64,000 nucleotides of DNA from NCBI RefSeq assembly GCF_963678635.1, contig NC_087065.1, positions 77,631,396 to 77,695,395 on the forward strand, written 5' to 3'. The notes beneath the pieces are model-generated. The model searched no databases. It worked only from the letters and a program-made list of their open reading frames with translations, and had not been told where the DNA came from. Positions 1-13,200 of the stretch are shown here, piece after piece. The stretch's first letter is position 1, and each line of letters starts with the position of its first letter. Made by a program: the position numbers and the translations under genes. Source of the stretch: Symsagittifera roscoffensis. Lineage: Eukaryota; Xenacoelomorpha; Acoela; Convolutidae.

Positions 1-8
1 AAATGAAG

Positions 9-293
9 GTTTTTGGGACGCTGCGAAGTGTCCCAACATTTGAGTGGGGGGTCTTGGGACAGTGTGAAGTGTCCCAACACTTGAGCAGGTAGTCTTGGGA
101 CAGCACGAAGTGTCCCAACACTAACACGAAAAGGTCTTGGTACAGTGTGAAGTGTCCCAACACTTGAGCAGGTAGTCTTGGGGGCAGTGCGAAGTGTCCC
201 AACACTTGAATAGGGAGGTCTTGGGGCTGTGCGAAGTTTCCGAACACTTGAACAGGAGATCTTGGGATAGTGTGAAGTGTCCCAACACTTGAC
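9..293. repeat. 41-43 bp minisatellite with an inner inverted repeat
   Basis: About seven imperfect units start near 9, 51, 92, 134, 175, 218 and 259. Most units carry TTGGGACA, then an 8-base spacer, then TGTCCCAA, so each can fold into an 8 bp stem. The units at 175-260 have changes in the left arm. The copies lie directly upstream of the gag relic. They could be an array inside a transposon untranslated region or an independent minisatellite. Confidence 0.85.
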
Positions 294-585
294 TAAAAGC
301 ACCAGGACACAATCAGAACGACCAAAAAACAACTAAAAGTCCACACTATTGAGATTACGAATTCGAATGGTTTTTTCTTACAAGAATTAGGAATATATTT
401 TTGTAAATATTAACTTGTAAATATTAAATTTGTGAATAAAGAAAATTGTAAACAAAAAACCTGAAGAGAAGTAGGGTACCGATAGCAGAAAAGAGAGTAC
501 AAGAACAAAGGCAAAATCAAAACTCGTCGAAACGGAAAGCAACACTATCGAATCCGAAAGTAATGAGAAAAACATTTCAGTGAAC

Positions 586-2066
586 ATGGTCAATACAAGA
601 AGCGTAAAGGAACACAAGACGAAAGAAAGCGCTGTGGAGGGACCAAGTGTACCTGCTGGAGAAGTTGATCTTGAGACACCAGATCAGAGCGTTGACGAGG
701 TGGAAAGGAAAACAACGGAATCAACACCAAAGCCGAATGCAGAAGAACAAGAAAAGAAGACGATAGAGTTCTCACCAATTGATTTTGTAGAAGACACAAC
801 AAGCAACACGCCGGAAACGATAAAAGATGATTCTCAAACAAAAAGAACGTCGTTCACAGAGAGGATTGCAGCGACGGTCGGAATGAAACCAAGAGAGAAA
901 GAGGAGGTGGTACCAACGACTGAGAAAAGCAAAACACTTGGAACAGTTTCCGCAATAACAACATAGGCCAAACAAGACGAGGAGCAGGTCAAACGTGGAG
1001 CGACGGCTTACCATGAAAAAACAATTTCGCTTGAGCTGGGCGACTTGATGGCAAAGTTGGAGCAAAACGAAAAGCAATTGAAAAGCAGCAAGAAGATTGA
1101 AAAGAGCTAAAATGGGAAATACGTTGCAACACGAATGAGAACCTAGATAACTGCGTCAACCTGGCAAGGGCGACGGAAGAAAAGCTACAGCAGATGACAG
1201 ACAAGGTAGAGGCTACCGACAAAGAGCGAGAGAAACATATCAAAATGGATCTGCAGGAAATGAAGCAACAGTACGACACTCTGAACGAAAAGTTGTGGAA
1301 TCTAGAGACGAGAATGGACACAATGAGCAAAGACCAGTCTGAAAACTCTTGGGCCATGCAGTGCAAACTGGATGCTCTCTTGAGAAACTCTATAGCGCAA
1401 GACAAACTGATAGCAGACAAACCACAAGGCACCAGAGTCGACTTTATAGAACCCGAACGGAATAAACGTGAGTCCACGCCGTTACCCCAGAGTGCAGCGA
1501 GCACAGGGGCAGGGGGGTCCAAGACCATCATGAAGGGTGGAACCTCAAACTCGGCAAATGCACCAGGGGACTCCAACACGAACACTAATGTAGCACCTGA
1601 CGCCATGACATCTGAGAAATGGTGAACAGCACATTGGAAGCGTTCGCGACAAGGAACACTGACTAGAGTGAAAGAGGAAGTGGTAAATCCAGGAAGACTT
1701 TCAAGAAACCCAAAGAGTTTGAAGATGACTCGGATGGCTGCATCGACACACGGATAGAGGTCATGAGACTAAACTTGGAACAGGATAACTTGAATGACGA
1801 AAGGCAGGCCTGCACAGCAATACTGAGCAATCTAGAGGGCACAGCGTTGAAATGCGTAGTAGCAAAGAAGGAAGAGGAACGTGGTACGGCAGACAAGATC
1901 TTCGAAATACTGTTGAACCGATTCGGATCAGGAATGAGGGGCCACCAAGCTATGATGAGATTTGAAGAAAGAAGGCAGAGGGACGACGAGTCAATTGATC
2001 GGTTCCTGGATGATCTTGAGAGCTTGAGAAGAAGGAGTGATCCGGAAGAATCAACAAACAGAAGAG
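586..2066 (+). pseudogene. Degenerate LTR-retrotransposon gag
   Basis: Three open segments in three reading frames read as one decayed gag. The first begins at the ATG at 586 (MVNTRS) and runs to a TAG at 964. The same frame stays coding-like past that stop to about 1109, then shifts into a coiled-coil-like, Lys/Glu-rich stretch (about 1105-1622). After a TGA at 1623 the third frame, from about 1700, gives an acidic DDSDGCIDTRIEVMRL segment and a capsid-like part with LSNLEGTALKC, LLNRFGSG and RRRSDPEES. These motifs match gag proteins of Gypsy-like retrotransposons as I know them; no search was run. The frame runs into an A-tract at 2069 and the similarity ends. No protease, reverse transcriptase or integrase follows, so the element is truncated. 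Separate short genes are unlikely because the frames continue one another. Confidence 0.75.
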
Positions 2067-2429
2067 ATAAAAAAAAAACATTTTTTTTGAGACCTTGCTT
2101 TTTCAACTGCACAAAAAAGAGGTTTTTCAAGCCAACCGATTGCTTCCACCGCAGAAAACGCTGCGAGTTCATCTGATATCTACTCAACTTCATTGATACA
2201 TGAAACGATGTTGAACGGAACATCTTCAACAACTGCTGAAATAGAGATTTCAACTGTCAGTTGCTGTTCAAGATCGTCATTGGGACGGTATTTGCAACTA
2301 CGTCGGTTATTGAGTTTTTTCAAAGTGCCATTTGAAAAAACTCTCAGATAATAGAAATTTTTCTCGAGGAGTTTATGAGTGCAGTGAAGACACGATTATA
2401 AAAAATAGTGCTGACTCACTAGAAACGTT

Positions 2430-2880
2430 TATCGCCAATGTGCCTCGAATGACAGAATGAGAAAAAGCAGCGAAGACTGCCTCAAATCGGTTCGAAGAGA
2501 CGCAAGTGTATCGAGGCGGGGAAGGGGCAAAGCACTAGTGACTACTTGTACCAAAATGTCTCAGGAGACCCGAAGAAGAAAACCTTTGGAGACTGGTTCA
2601 AAGGAAGCAGTACGCGGAGGATACGGGGTAAACCACAAGTGAGTGCTGGAGCAATTAAGTCTCGATAGACAGAAAGAGAAAAACCAGCGTGGACTGGTTC
2701 AACCAGAAGGATCACTAGAACGAGAAGGATCACTAGTGACTATTTGTACCAATGTGTTCCGAGAGACACGAAGTGAAGAACCAGCGGAGACTGATTCAAC
2801 TATATTCAAGTGTGCCGCGGAAGGCACGAGAGGGAGCAACAGTGACTACTATCACCAATGTGTCTCGTGAGACATGAAGA
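2430..2880. repeat. Degenerate ~100 bp tandem repeat
   Basis: Four or five diverged units share the anchors CCAATGTG-TCTCG (about 2435, 2550, 2749, 2852) and ACCAGCGGAGACTGGTTCAA-like text (about 2575, 2680, 2780). A unit near 2650 lacks the first anchor but keeps the second. The spacing is about 100-115 bp. The array lies just downstream of the gag relic and may be part of the same dead element. Short open frames here (2457-2642, 2643-2870) are products of the repeat. Confidence 0.6.
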
Positions 2881-2882
2881 CA

Positions 2883-3508
2883 GACACGGCGCCTGCAAAA
2901 ACAAATTTATTTTTTGTAAAAACTTTTTCAGCCAAAATTTTACCCGATTTTTTTAAACATACCACTACCTTTTTGTTCTACTGATTCGATTGCTTATTCA
3001 ACACAATTCGCAAAACATTTCAGTTCAAATCTATTTGTTACTAATTGCGTACCTTTTGTTACAGTCAGCGATAATCAAAATTTCCAGAGGAGTGAGAGAC
3101 GCAATTGATTCATTTTTTTAAACATAATTATAATAACAAGTTAGCCGAATACATACATCCAGTGACAACGTCGACCAACAGGAGCACGTTGATTGTTTTG
3201 CCCTAATGGTTTATTTGGGCTGAAGTGTTCATTTCCTACCCAGTGTCATCGTAATTTTTAAATGAAAAACCAGAAAACTCATCTGCTATCTTTGTTGATT
3301 GACGTTTAAGAAATGCGATTAATTGTTCTTGAGAGATGATTTTCTGGTTTTAGTTTGCTTGTGAAATTCTTTATGCTACCGATGAAAACAAAATCGACAA
3401 GCCTCCACTTCCAGACACATCTCGAGTTTTCAATTTCTGTAAGCTCCGCGTGAGCCTCAACTTTGTTCGAGAAAGATGTAACTTTTATCCCTGCAATTTT
3501 TGGTTATA
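2883..3508. other. AT-rich intergenic DNA
   Basis: No open frame of note, RNA gene or clear repeat is seen. It separates the gag-linked repeat from the 3' end of the minus-strand gene. Confidence 0.5.
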
Positions 3509-3514
3509 TTTATT
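3509..3514 (-). promoter_or_regulatory. Candidate polyadenylation signal
   Basis: AATAAA on the minus strand lies about 330 bases past the stop codon of the minus-strand gene. It is the first canonical hexamer I find downstream. AATAAA is common by chance in DNA this AT-rich, so the call is weak. Confidence 0.35.
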
Positions 3515-3843
3515 ATTTTCCTCAATTATTTAAAGTATCAAGTTTTTTTCCGGGCTCATCGATTGTGTTATAACCCAATTTGAAGCTTTAAATAATCTGA
3601 TCACCATTTCAACGAACTGTTGAGAATCCAATACTGTCCATGAAAAAGTTTATGGTCTTTTTAGAAAAAATCCTATTTATAGAAAACTGTTGTAGGTTAA
3701 ATACAAACGCACAATGGCAAAAAAGTCTCTCGTTGTTTTCAAAAATTTTCTGTGCCACCCATCATAATCATCAAATGACTCACTGCAAAACAAAGCTACA
3801 CAAAATAATGATTATTGTAAAATACCCTATTTACAAATGTAAA

Positions 3844-4248
3844 CTATTTTTTCTTGGCAATTATCATCTTCAAACTAGTAATAGTGTCTCCGTTTTCATC
3901 CGAGTAGTCTGTGGTCGTATTCGAAAGAGTTCGCATTATTTCTTCATGAGTCGGTGAGGTTTCATCGTCCGACATCGTAAATGTGACTTCATCGTTATCA
4001 CGTGTAGCTTCTCCTGCTGAGGACGCTTCTGCCTTGGCTTTGGCCTCTTTCGGTGACTTCTGGGTGGGGGGTATGGAATCTACATTTATCGTGAGGGTGT
4101 TGAGAACGGTGTTCCTGGAAGTAGGTGGTCTCACTCCTGTTAAATCCGGCGGAAGAATTTCGACTTGGAATTTGGAAGACGAGGAAGAGGAGCTCTGATG
4201 TTTGCTGGGTATGATACAACTATCCGAATACTTTCTCTCGGCATGGAT
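3844..4248 (-). CDS. Coding exon 7: C-terminus and stop
   Basis: The acceptor is TTGTATTTAG before ATCCATGCC. It stays open in phase 0 for 134 codons to TAG at 3846-3844 (residues 582-715). The peptide has a Ser run, a Pro/Thr-containing middle with DSIPPTQKSPKEAKAKAEAS, an acidic MSDDETSPTHEE, and ends SLKMIIAKKK. The terminal lysines resemble but do not match a dilysine KKXX retrieval signal. The exon is followed by about 330 bases to the nearest AATAAA. Confidence 0.75.
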   Translation of the reverse strand: MHAERKYSDSCIIPSKHQSSSSSSSKFQVEILPPDLTGVRPPTSRNTVLNTLTINVDSIPPTQKSPKEAKAKAEASSAGEATRDNDEVTFTMSDDETSPTHEEIMRTLSNTTTDYSDENGDTITSLKMIIAKKK

Positions 4249-7200
4249 CTAAATACAACAATATTTTTAATTAAGGACCATTTTGTAAACTATTTTTAAC
4301 TCTAATAAAATCATAAAGTTTGTACCAGAGGCGGTAATGATTGTTCTTAAATATTTTTTCAAAAATTAAATATATTTTTTAAAAAACCAGCAGTAATGCT
4401 GATTTCTTCTGGCCTATTCTGAAGATCAAATTTTAGCGAATTTCACTTCTTTTCAGAAATTGGCCTGCCATTTTAATTTTTGAATTTCTGAAGAACTTCT
4501 GGAGACATTTTTGGAGAGTCATAGTTTTCTCCGCATGCATTGCACTAAGAGCTAACGTATGTTGTAGAAGATATTTGGCGATACTTTTGGTAGAATGTAA
4601 GAAAAGTTGAGAGGGCGGAAGGGTCAAAACTATATTTGAATATTTCTAGTTCCTAATAAAACTGTTTCTCACATGTTTAGGTGCTGATAGCCTGTTCTGA
4701 CTGTCCATTTCTATGTCAATAACTCCGGTCATGTTGCCAGCGGCCGAGTTCTTCATTTTGTCAATAGCCTTTGACGACAGGGAAAATGTCTTTCGGAGAT
4801 CGTGCTTGAAGCCCCCACCGGTCCCAACGCCAAGATAGGAGCCTCCTCCACCCAGTATGTTCCCCCCTCCCCCACTGAGGTTACTAAGGAGCTGGGTGAA
4901 TGAGTTGTTTCTGGCCTTTTTGAACAGTTTGTGGTCGGACATGGAAGAGGGCGACGAGTTAGAGGCTTCTTTGTGAGTTGGGCCGATGGCCGAACTGCTC
5001 TTCGAAGGACTCATGTGCGAGGCAAATGGAACAGCAAGAGTAACGGAAGCTGAAACACAACCAACTGGTGAACAATTCCAGTTTCAACATCGTTCCAGAT
5101 CAATTTGAAAAACACACAGTTTTGATCCACAGCTTTGATCAACATCAAGAGCTCTACCAATGCAACCAATTCAAAAGTATCTCTGTTGGCTACTTGGAAA
5201 AATAGGGCACTGAAAACAAAATTTATTGATACGAAAACAGATGTAAAATATTTTGATTATAAAAAATATAGAGCTTGAAAGATTTTTTCTAAAAAAGGAC
5301 TGAATTTCAAAAAAAAATGAAGAATACTTAAAAGGCATAAAAAATTAACCGCTTAAAAGATTATGCATTTCATAGTTTTTGAAAATTTATTGACAATCTG
5401 AATAAAACTCAGACCATTCTTAACAAATTTGAGATAATAATCATTTACGGTAGAAAAAATGTTTTAAAAAAGGCATCAACCTTCTGTTTTTGGGGCATAA
5501 CCTTGTTCGAACAAATTCAAAAAAAAAACATTTTTTTTTTGCAGAAACCTGCTCAAAAAGAGTTTTTAAACTCAAAAATTGTACCTTTAGCCGAGGACTT
5601 GAGTAAATCTACAGGCGGAACAGCTCCATTTTTTCCGGCCGACAACACTGATTCATCCGACTCGCCGGTGGCGAAATCCTCCTCGTCGTTATCATCTTCT
5701 TCAGCGTCTTCAGCGTCTTCATTGTCGTCATCTTCGTCTTCTTCGCCCGAGTCGACCCCGCTTGGTCTAGACTCGGCAGAACTTTCGAGAAGGTTACGCA
5801 ACTCAGTATTCATGTCTTTTATACACGCAGACCCTCGCCGTTTGTTACTCTGTGCTCCCAAATTGTGCTGGAATGTGAAAAAGTTTGATGACGTACTGTG
5901 TGTCTCGCCGTCTATTTCATCATGATTATGTGAGGATGACACAAGCAGTGAGGCGCCAGGAGAGGAGACTTCGTCTTCGTCCACTTCGAGCAACGAGCTT
6001 TCGATAACTCCGCCAGACACCATTCGTTCGATGCCTCCGGGTCCGAAACTCATCGTATCGCTGAAGCTGACGTCGTTCATGCATCCGCCGCCTCCCCCTC
6101 CCCCTCCCCCGCTGCCCCCGCTGAACAGGGACCCCGACCCCGCGTGAGGGTTGTTGTGACTCGACCAATTGATCGGCTGGTGCTGTACTGTAATGAAACT
6201 GCTGGTCCGCTGAGGATGAAACCCTGCATCGTGAACTGGAAGGCTGAAAAGATTTAGAACAATTGATCTCAGACAATCAAAAGATTTTTTAAATTGAACT
6301 AATTTGACAGAATGGAAGCATTCGTATCGAATCAAATGTTCCGAAGCTTTAGTTATGATAGCGTCGCCTGAAGTTTTTTCTTATTATATATTTTAGCTTA
6401 CTATATTTTAGCTTACTATATTTAGCTTATTATATATTTTAGTAAAAAAAGTTAACAATATTTTATTATAAGCATACAAACAAAAAATTCATTCTGACCA
6501 AGATCAGAGCTAAATTTATTTATAAATCGACTTACCAGTTTAATTTGAATCTAAAAACTAAATCTTTTAGCTACTGCAGTATCTTTTAACAACAATGTTT
6601 TCTTTCAAAAATAAGTGATACCTTAGTGGACAAAATTAAGCACAAAAACAGGAACTTTGACACTAAATTGCCTGTTTTGAGGGTTCAGTTTCCCTCGAAA
6701 TTCAGAAAAATTTTTACATTGATCAAGAGAAAATGATCAGAGCTATCCTCTTTCAAACTATCAAAATTTGTTTCAATGATTTGCTAGCGTAATTCGGGTC
6801 TGAACATGCCAGATTTCCTCTTGTATATTTTTTCTCCTCTTATTTAAGAAAGAATCCACTGGGATGCAAAACTTAGTGCAGATGAGAAAAACTTGCATTT
6901 GCAGACCCAAATCAAATTCGAAAACATTTAAAACAGCATTCACAAGGATGTCAACCAAAATTTTTCATAGACCAAGAGCAAATGAACAGAGCTACTCTGC
7001 AAGAAATTAACAAAGTTTGGTTTTAATTACTTACCTGTTGCGGGTCTGAAAAAGCCAGTTTTCATCAACTGCACTAAGTTTTGCATCGGAGTGAACTCTT
7101 TCACAAATAAGAAGCGGTGGAAGCGGTGGATAAAACTATTAATTGGATGAAAAATACTCCCAGCAAAAAAATTATCTGTTCAGAACAAAACTTTGCTAAA

Positions 7201-10200
7201 AACGGTTGTTTCTTAAAATTTCACACCGTCAAAAACATTACTACATAAATAATAAACAAACGAACCGCATTCTCATCGACTGAATACATTTTTATATCAG
7301 TTGTTTTTGAAAGAAAACACCGTTATGAACATTTACTACAGTAGGTAAAACTTACATTTTTAGATCCAGAATAAACTGGTAAGTGCTTGAGAAGAGTGGA
7401 TATTTTACTAGAGTTAGCTTTGATCATTTGACCACAAAGAGAGAGTTAAATTCTTGTTTGTATGCTTATAATAAAAATATTGCACTTTTAGAGATCCTTT
7501 TAAACAGGCAGATTAGGGAAAACAACTCTGATTGATAATACCCGATGCAGACTAACAGACCAAATTGTACGCAAACTTAGCTTTTACTCTCAAACAATTA
7601 GAGCTTGTTGGATAAACTTGTTCTTCTAAACTGAACGAAAGCAACCATTTTTTGCTACCATCTTTGAAAGCATCAGTTTTTGCTTTTAACGATTCACTTG
7701 CTTATTCCGTTGTAAAAAGCCAATTTTTAGCCATCTGCAGTTACTTTTCCCAACGGCATGATTTTGACAGAAACATTCGAGTGTATAAAACTCATCACAC
7801 AACTAACGAACTCACGCGTTTGGGAAAAGTAAATGCAGTTGGCGAAACTGGTACTTTTACACCTGAATAACCTAGTAAATCCTTGATAACAAATTTTGAT
7901 TTTTTTATAGCCGAGAGAATTTGCTCTTCGTTGGTTTAAACTTGTGATCAATTTTGAAGTACAAACTGTCCAAAATAGTCCATAAAAATATGTATTTTAG
8001 AAAGTATTTTAGACTTAATTTTGTCCACTAGTGTATATTGCAAGTTTTTTAAAAAGCTCTTTTCCACCTCCACCCCACTTCCTTCCCCGCATTTCAAACT
8101 TTCAATTTGTTCAGTTGTCTTATCATAACTGAAGTCAAGCTTTCAGGATGAAAGATATGAAGAAAAAATGTGTTCACTGTAGTTTGTTTGTTTACCATGC
8201 AAATTTTCATTACATGATGACAACGTAAAGTAGTTTTCCAAATCTGAAACTCAAATCTGGGAAAGTGGAAAGAGGTGAAAGAAAGAAGGGGAAAATAGAC
8301 TGGAACCTTGAGATGGAAGGCAGACGTGCGATGGCGTCACTGGGGGGGTTTGTGAAGAGAGACCTCTGAGACGTGATCGAGTTCTGTCGCTCCCTCTCCC
8401 TCCCCATCAGATGCGGAGTCCCCCCTCCGCCGCCTCCTGAAGCTCCTCCCCCGGCTGCCGCCGCCGCCTTGTTCCCGAAGAAAGAGGAGTGCCGTCGCAT
8501 GAGGTAGCGCGAGTGACGGCCTGAACACAAATTGGATCCAAATTGCATGTTCAGCCCAAACGCTTCCACAAAATCTCAACACCTCGACAAACACCATGGT
8601 TTTGGTGCCAAGACAGACTATGTCTGAATCTGAATTGTGTTTCAACTTATACGGGTCGAAATATCTCTGAGCAAAAATATGTATGTATTAGTTATTACAG
8701 ATATTTACTATTGCAGTAATTTTTTGCTGAACTTTCCCAAAATTGTGTTGATAATTGTAACACAAATGATTTGATGAAACGACGGTCATAGCTTATGATG
8801 CAAAAGAGGTTCTTTTTTCATTCTAAAGGAGGAACAAAACTAAGGAGGTTGCACATAAGGAAATGAATCTGGTTTCATAAATTTAAAGTTACGTAGATTA
8901 TCTTTTTTTGACAGGCTAGTTTATTCCACGACAGAGCGTTGGAAGCTTTTTTTGCACTAAACTTATTTCCTACTGCCCATTGAAAACCGGCTTAACGCTC
9001 TATCGTGGTAACAGCGCAAAAATTCAAATGACATCTGAAATATACTTTATGTACAATTTGATCAACAGACTTTATGAAAATCTTGCGTTATATTTTCTCT
9101 GTAGATATTTTTGGACCTTCAATGGGTCTTTACGTGAAAAGGTTTGTGAACTACTAGGACGGCGAGACACTCCCCTTCCGTCGAGAACTCAATACCTCCC
9201 AAAGCCCCCCCCCCCTTTAATGTTATTTTATGACAAACATTTTGGTCACAGACGCTAATTTTGTTTAACAATGCAAATACTAAGAGAAAAAGAGAGAGCC
9301 AAAAAAACGTATTTTTTGCCAAAACCTTCCAAAAAACTATCAAAACTGATTTTTATTCAATTTAGCAAACATTTACTTGGGGCGCAGTAATTTTTGTCTG
9401 ATTTTGTCGCTTCAGTGAAGAGTAGTTTGTCGAACTAATGCCTAGCAAAATTCCTCTCGAAAAACCCTAAATCCAACCCTGTTTAAATTTCCCCCTGTTT
9501 TAGATCCGCCACTATTCTCTATAATTTTACGCACAAACATTTATCTAATCATGGAATTCAGCATGGATGCTTGAGCTAGGTTGGAATTTGCGTACGCTAA
9601 ACAGTGACGTGAATGACATGACATGAAATAATATGAGGACAACATTGAATCTTACCGTAGACCATTAGTTGGCCCGCTCTGAATTGTACAGTCCCTAAAC
9701 TCACCACATCATCAATTGAGAAAGAAATACAGTTAATACAAAAATCATAAATTAAGAAAAATAAACAAAATTAAGAAAAACATTAAATTTAAAAACACTC
9801 TTTTAGGAAAAATATCGAAACAAGTACAAAAAATACAAAATACGAAAAACAAATGGAAAAGCAATTCTAAATTTTATCTGAAAACATTAATTGAAAATTT
9901 CAAGTGTGTGCAAAAAAGCAACAAGACTGCTCGTATCAGGGCGAAGCCCTGAATGTTCCGACTGCCTTTTAAGGTTTATGGAGCAGCAGTAATAACATAA
10001 AAATAAATGAAATAAAATAAAATGAAAAATTTTTTTCTAAGATTTGAAATTTTTATGAAAATCATCCCCCCACACGCCATATAAAGTACAAAAATATTGA
10101 TTTCGTTCCTTGTAATAAATCAATTATGGCAAATAAGCTTCGTTCAACCAATTTGGAACGATTTATAAGACGGATTAAATCTCCGCTTACGAGTTAATAG

Positions 10201-13200
10201 CGCGAATTATATCGCGCGTTAATTGTCCCAAATTGGTCAAAATGGCCAAAATGGCAATCTTTAAACCCTCATAACTTTACGAAAAACAATCACAGGTGAA
10301 ATATCTTTTCAAATTTAAGGTCAGGACAACAATGGTTTTCGAATGATATAAAAAAATTCCGATATAAAAAAATGGCTATTTAAAAAGTCGAAATTTGTCT
10401 GAAGAAAAAAAAACCCACCCCGAGCACAAATATTCCGTTACTTTCGTATCGAAAGTCGGAACAATAAACCCCTTTCCACAATTACCGTTTGGCTGAAAAT
10501 GGAAAATGAGTTGTACCTCGTACTTCACTTCACCAACGGATTTGGGGGTGGGGGGCGGACACTTCCCTTTTCAGCGATTCGAACCCCTGCCGACCCAAAG
10601 GGTCCCCCTTTGTACTTTTTTGAGATACCCACTTTTGGCTGACTGACCCTAGAATTTTTCTAAGGGCGCCTTTGGCGCTAAATGTACTTATTTTGAAGCT
10701 TTCGTTTGGTTTAGAAGAACAAGTTTATCCAACAAGCTCTATTTGTTTGAGTGCCAAATGTTCCAAAAAGTGCATAAAAAAACGTTATTTGGCCTGTTTT
10801 TTCAACAATTTGCTAGCGGCGCAGAAAACTTGGTCTAAATGGAGTTTTTATAGTAATTTGGGAGAGCTCAGAAAATCAAATTGGTCGACTTAAAAAAAAG
10901 ATCGTCAAAAATTTCGATATTTTTTGGTAGAAAATCCTAGATTCCGCACCTGCTTCACTTGCTATTTCCAAAAATCTAAAAAAAACTTATATAACAAATT
11001 AATTAATCTAACCAAAATTTCAATAACAATAGTTATAATAAGAATACAATACAAACAATCCCTCTTGACTACTTTTTTTTGAAAAATGTCGAAAAAACGT
11101 CCCAAATTTACATCTGAAGCGAGGGAACTCCTGCTAATGTCTTCATGTGTTACCTAGTAAAAACATTTGACAATTAATGGATCCATTTTAACATAAAAGA
11201 AACACGACTGTTCGTATCAGGGCAAAATCCTGAACATTTTAACTGCATTTTAAGATCTATGTTGTAGTGCTCGTTGATTATCCCAAATGGCGAAAGTTTT
11301 AATCCTTAAACCCCCATAACTTTCCAAAAAAAGATCAAAAGTGGAAAATCGTTTCAAAATTTACCTCACAACAGCATTCTTTTTTGACTGATTTTTAAAA
11401 GAAATTGTCAAAAAAAAAGCTAGCTAAAAAGTCGAAATTTTCCCCGAGCACAAAGATTCCGCATATTCTTCAAAAAATGGAAGCAAAACTGTCTCTACTA
11501 TCAAATATTTTTTTCTAATGAAAGAAAAATGTTATGTAAGTCTGCTTTACGTTCTATCTGATGAAACCGCAATTACAAGTTACTGTGCAAGTAACAGAGA
11601 AGAATCCGACCGCAGCTATTTTTGCAAAAAGTGAAGAACTGACATTGGAAAAATTTTCAATGAATTCTAATCAAGCGAAAAAAATGTTTGAAGTTAAATA
11701 AAACAATTTACAAGATTTTACAAATTCATTAGACTTCGATTTTCAAAAATAAGTAAAAGATTGACTCTTTTTCAATAAACTCGACACATATTGGACCAAA
11801 TGGATTGATAAAGCAGATGGATTGATAAAACAAAACTTTAAGCGTTAACAACTCCTAAGATTTTCCTTCGAAAAGAACCTGAATAACTGCCTTCAGATTG
11901 ATTGGCACAATTAAAAAACCACATTTTTGCAGAGTTCAAGCAGAAAATTTAGAGTGTGTATTAATAAAAACTACAGATCATTTTTTGCACAGACTCAGAA
12001 AAATAGCTATTATTGTCACAAATATTCCGTTACTTTCGTATCGAAAGTCGGAACAATAAACCCCTTTCCACAATTACCGTTTGGCTGAAAATGGAAAATG
12101 AGTTGTACCTCGTACTTCACTTCACCAACGGATTTGGGGGTGGGGGGCGGACACTTCCCTTTTCAGCGATTCGAACCCCTGCCGACCCAAAGGGTCCCCC
12201 TTTGTACTTTTTTGAGATACCCACTTTTGGCTGACTGACCCTAGAATTTTTCTAAGGGCGCCTTTGGCGCTAAATGTACTTATTTTGAGGCTTTCGTTCG
12301 GTTTAGAAGAACAAGTTTATCCAACAAGCTCTATTTGTTTGAGTGCCAAATGTTCCAAAAAGTGCATAAAAAAACGTTATTTGGCCTGTTTTTTCAACAA
12401 TTTGCTAGCGGCGCAGAAAACTTGGTCTAAATGGAGTTTTTATAGTAATTTGGGAGAGATCAGAAAATCAAATTGGTCGACTTAAAAAAAAGATCGTCAA
12501 AAATTTCGATATTTTTTGGTAGAAAATCCTAGATTCCGCACCTGCTTCACTTGCTATGTCCAAAAATCTAAAAAAAACTGATATAACAAATTAATTAATC
12601 TAACCAAAATTTCAATAACAATAGTTATAATAAGAATATAATACAAACAATCCCTCTTGACTACTTTTTTTTGAAAAATGTCGAAAAAACGTCCCAAATT
12701 TACATCTGAAGCGAGGGAACTCCTGCTAATGTCTTCATGTGTTACCTAGTAAAAACATTTGACAATTAATGGATCCATTTTAACATAAAAGAAACACGAC
12801 TGTTCGTATCAGGGCAAAATCCTGAACATTTTAACTGCATTTTAAGATCTATGTTGTAGTGCTCGTTGATTATCCCAAATGGCGAAAGTTTTAATCCTTA
12901 AACCCCCATAACTTTCCAAAAAGAGATCAAAAGTGGACCATCGTTTCAAAATTTACCTCACAACAGCATTCTTTTTTGACTGATTTTTAAAAGAAATTGT
13001 CAAAAAAAAAGCTAGCTAAAAAGTCGAAATTTTCCCCGAGCACAAAGATTCCGCATATTCTTCAAAAAATGGAAGCAAAACTGTCTCTACTATCAAATAT
13101 TTTTTTCTAATGAAAGAAAAATGTTATGTAAGTCTGCTTTACGTTCTATCTGATGAAACCGCAATTACAAGTTACTGTGCAAGTAACAGAGAAGAATCCG

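Noticed and set aside
3844-3855. C-terminal dilysine ER-retrieval signal in the membrane protein
   Set aside because: The end AKKK lacks lysine at position -4 (KKXX) or -5 (KXKXX).
5503-6276. Open frames on the plus strand (5503-5925) and in another minus frame (5926-6276)
   Set aside because: They are shadows of exon 5, caused by its repetitive Ser, Gly, Asp and Glu codons.
8337-8645. Second minus-strand frame over exon 4
   Set aside because: The frame that matches the splice phases on both sides is the other one.
10672-12485. Two nearly identical 73-codon open frames (10672-10893, 12264-12485)
   Set aside because: They are inside the tandem duplication and largely in the MITE; their similarity comes from the duplication and not from selection on a protein.
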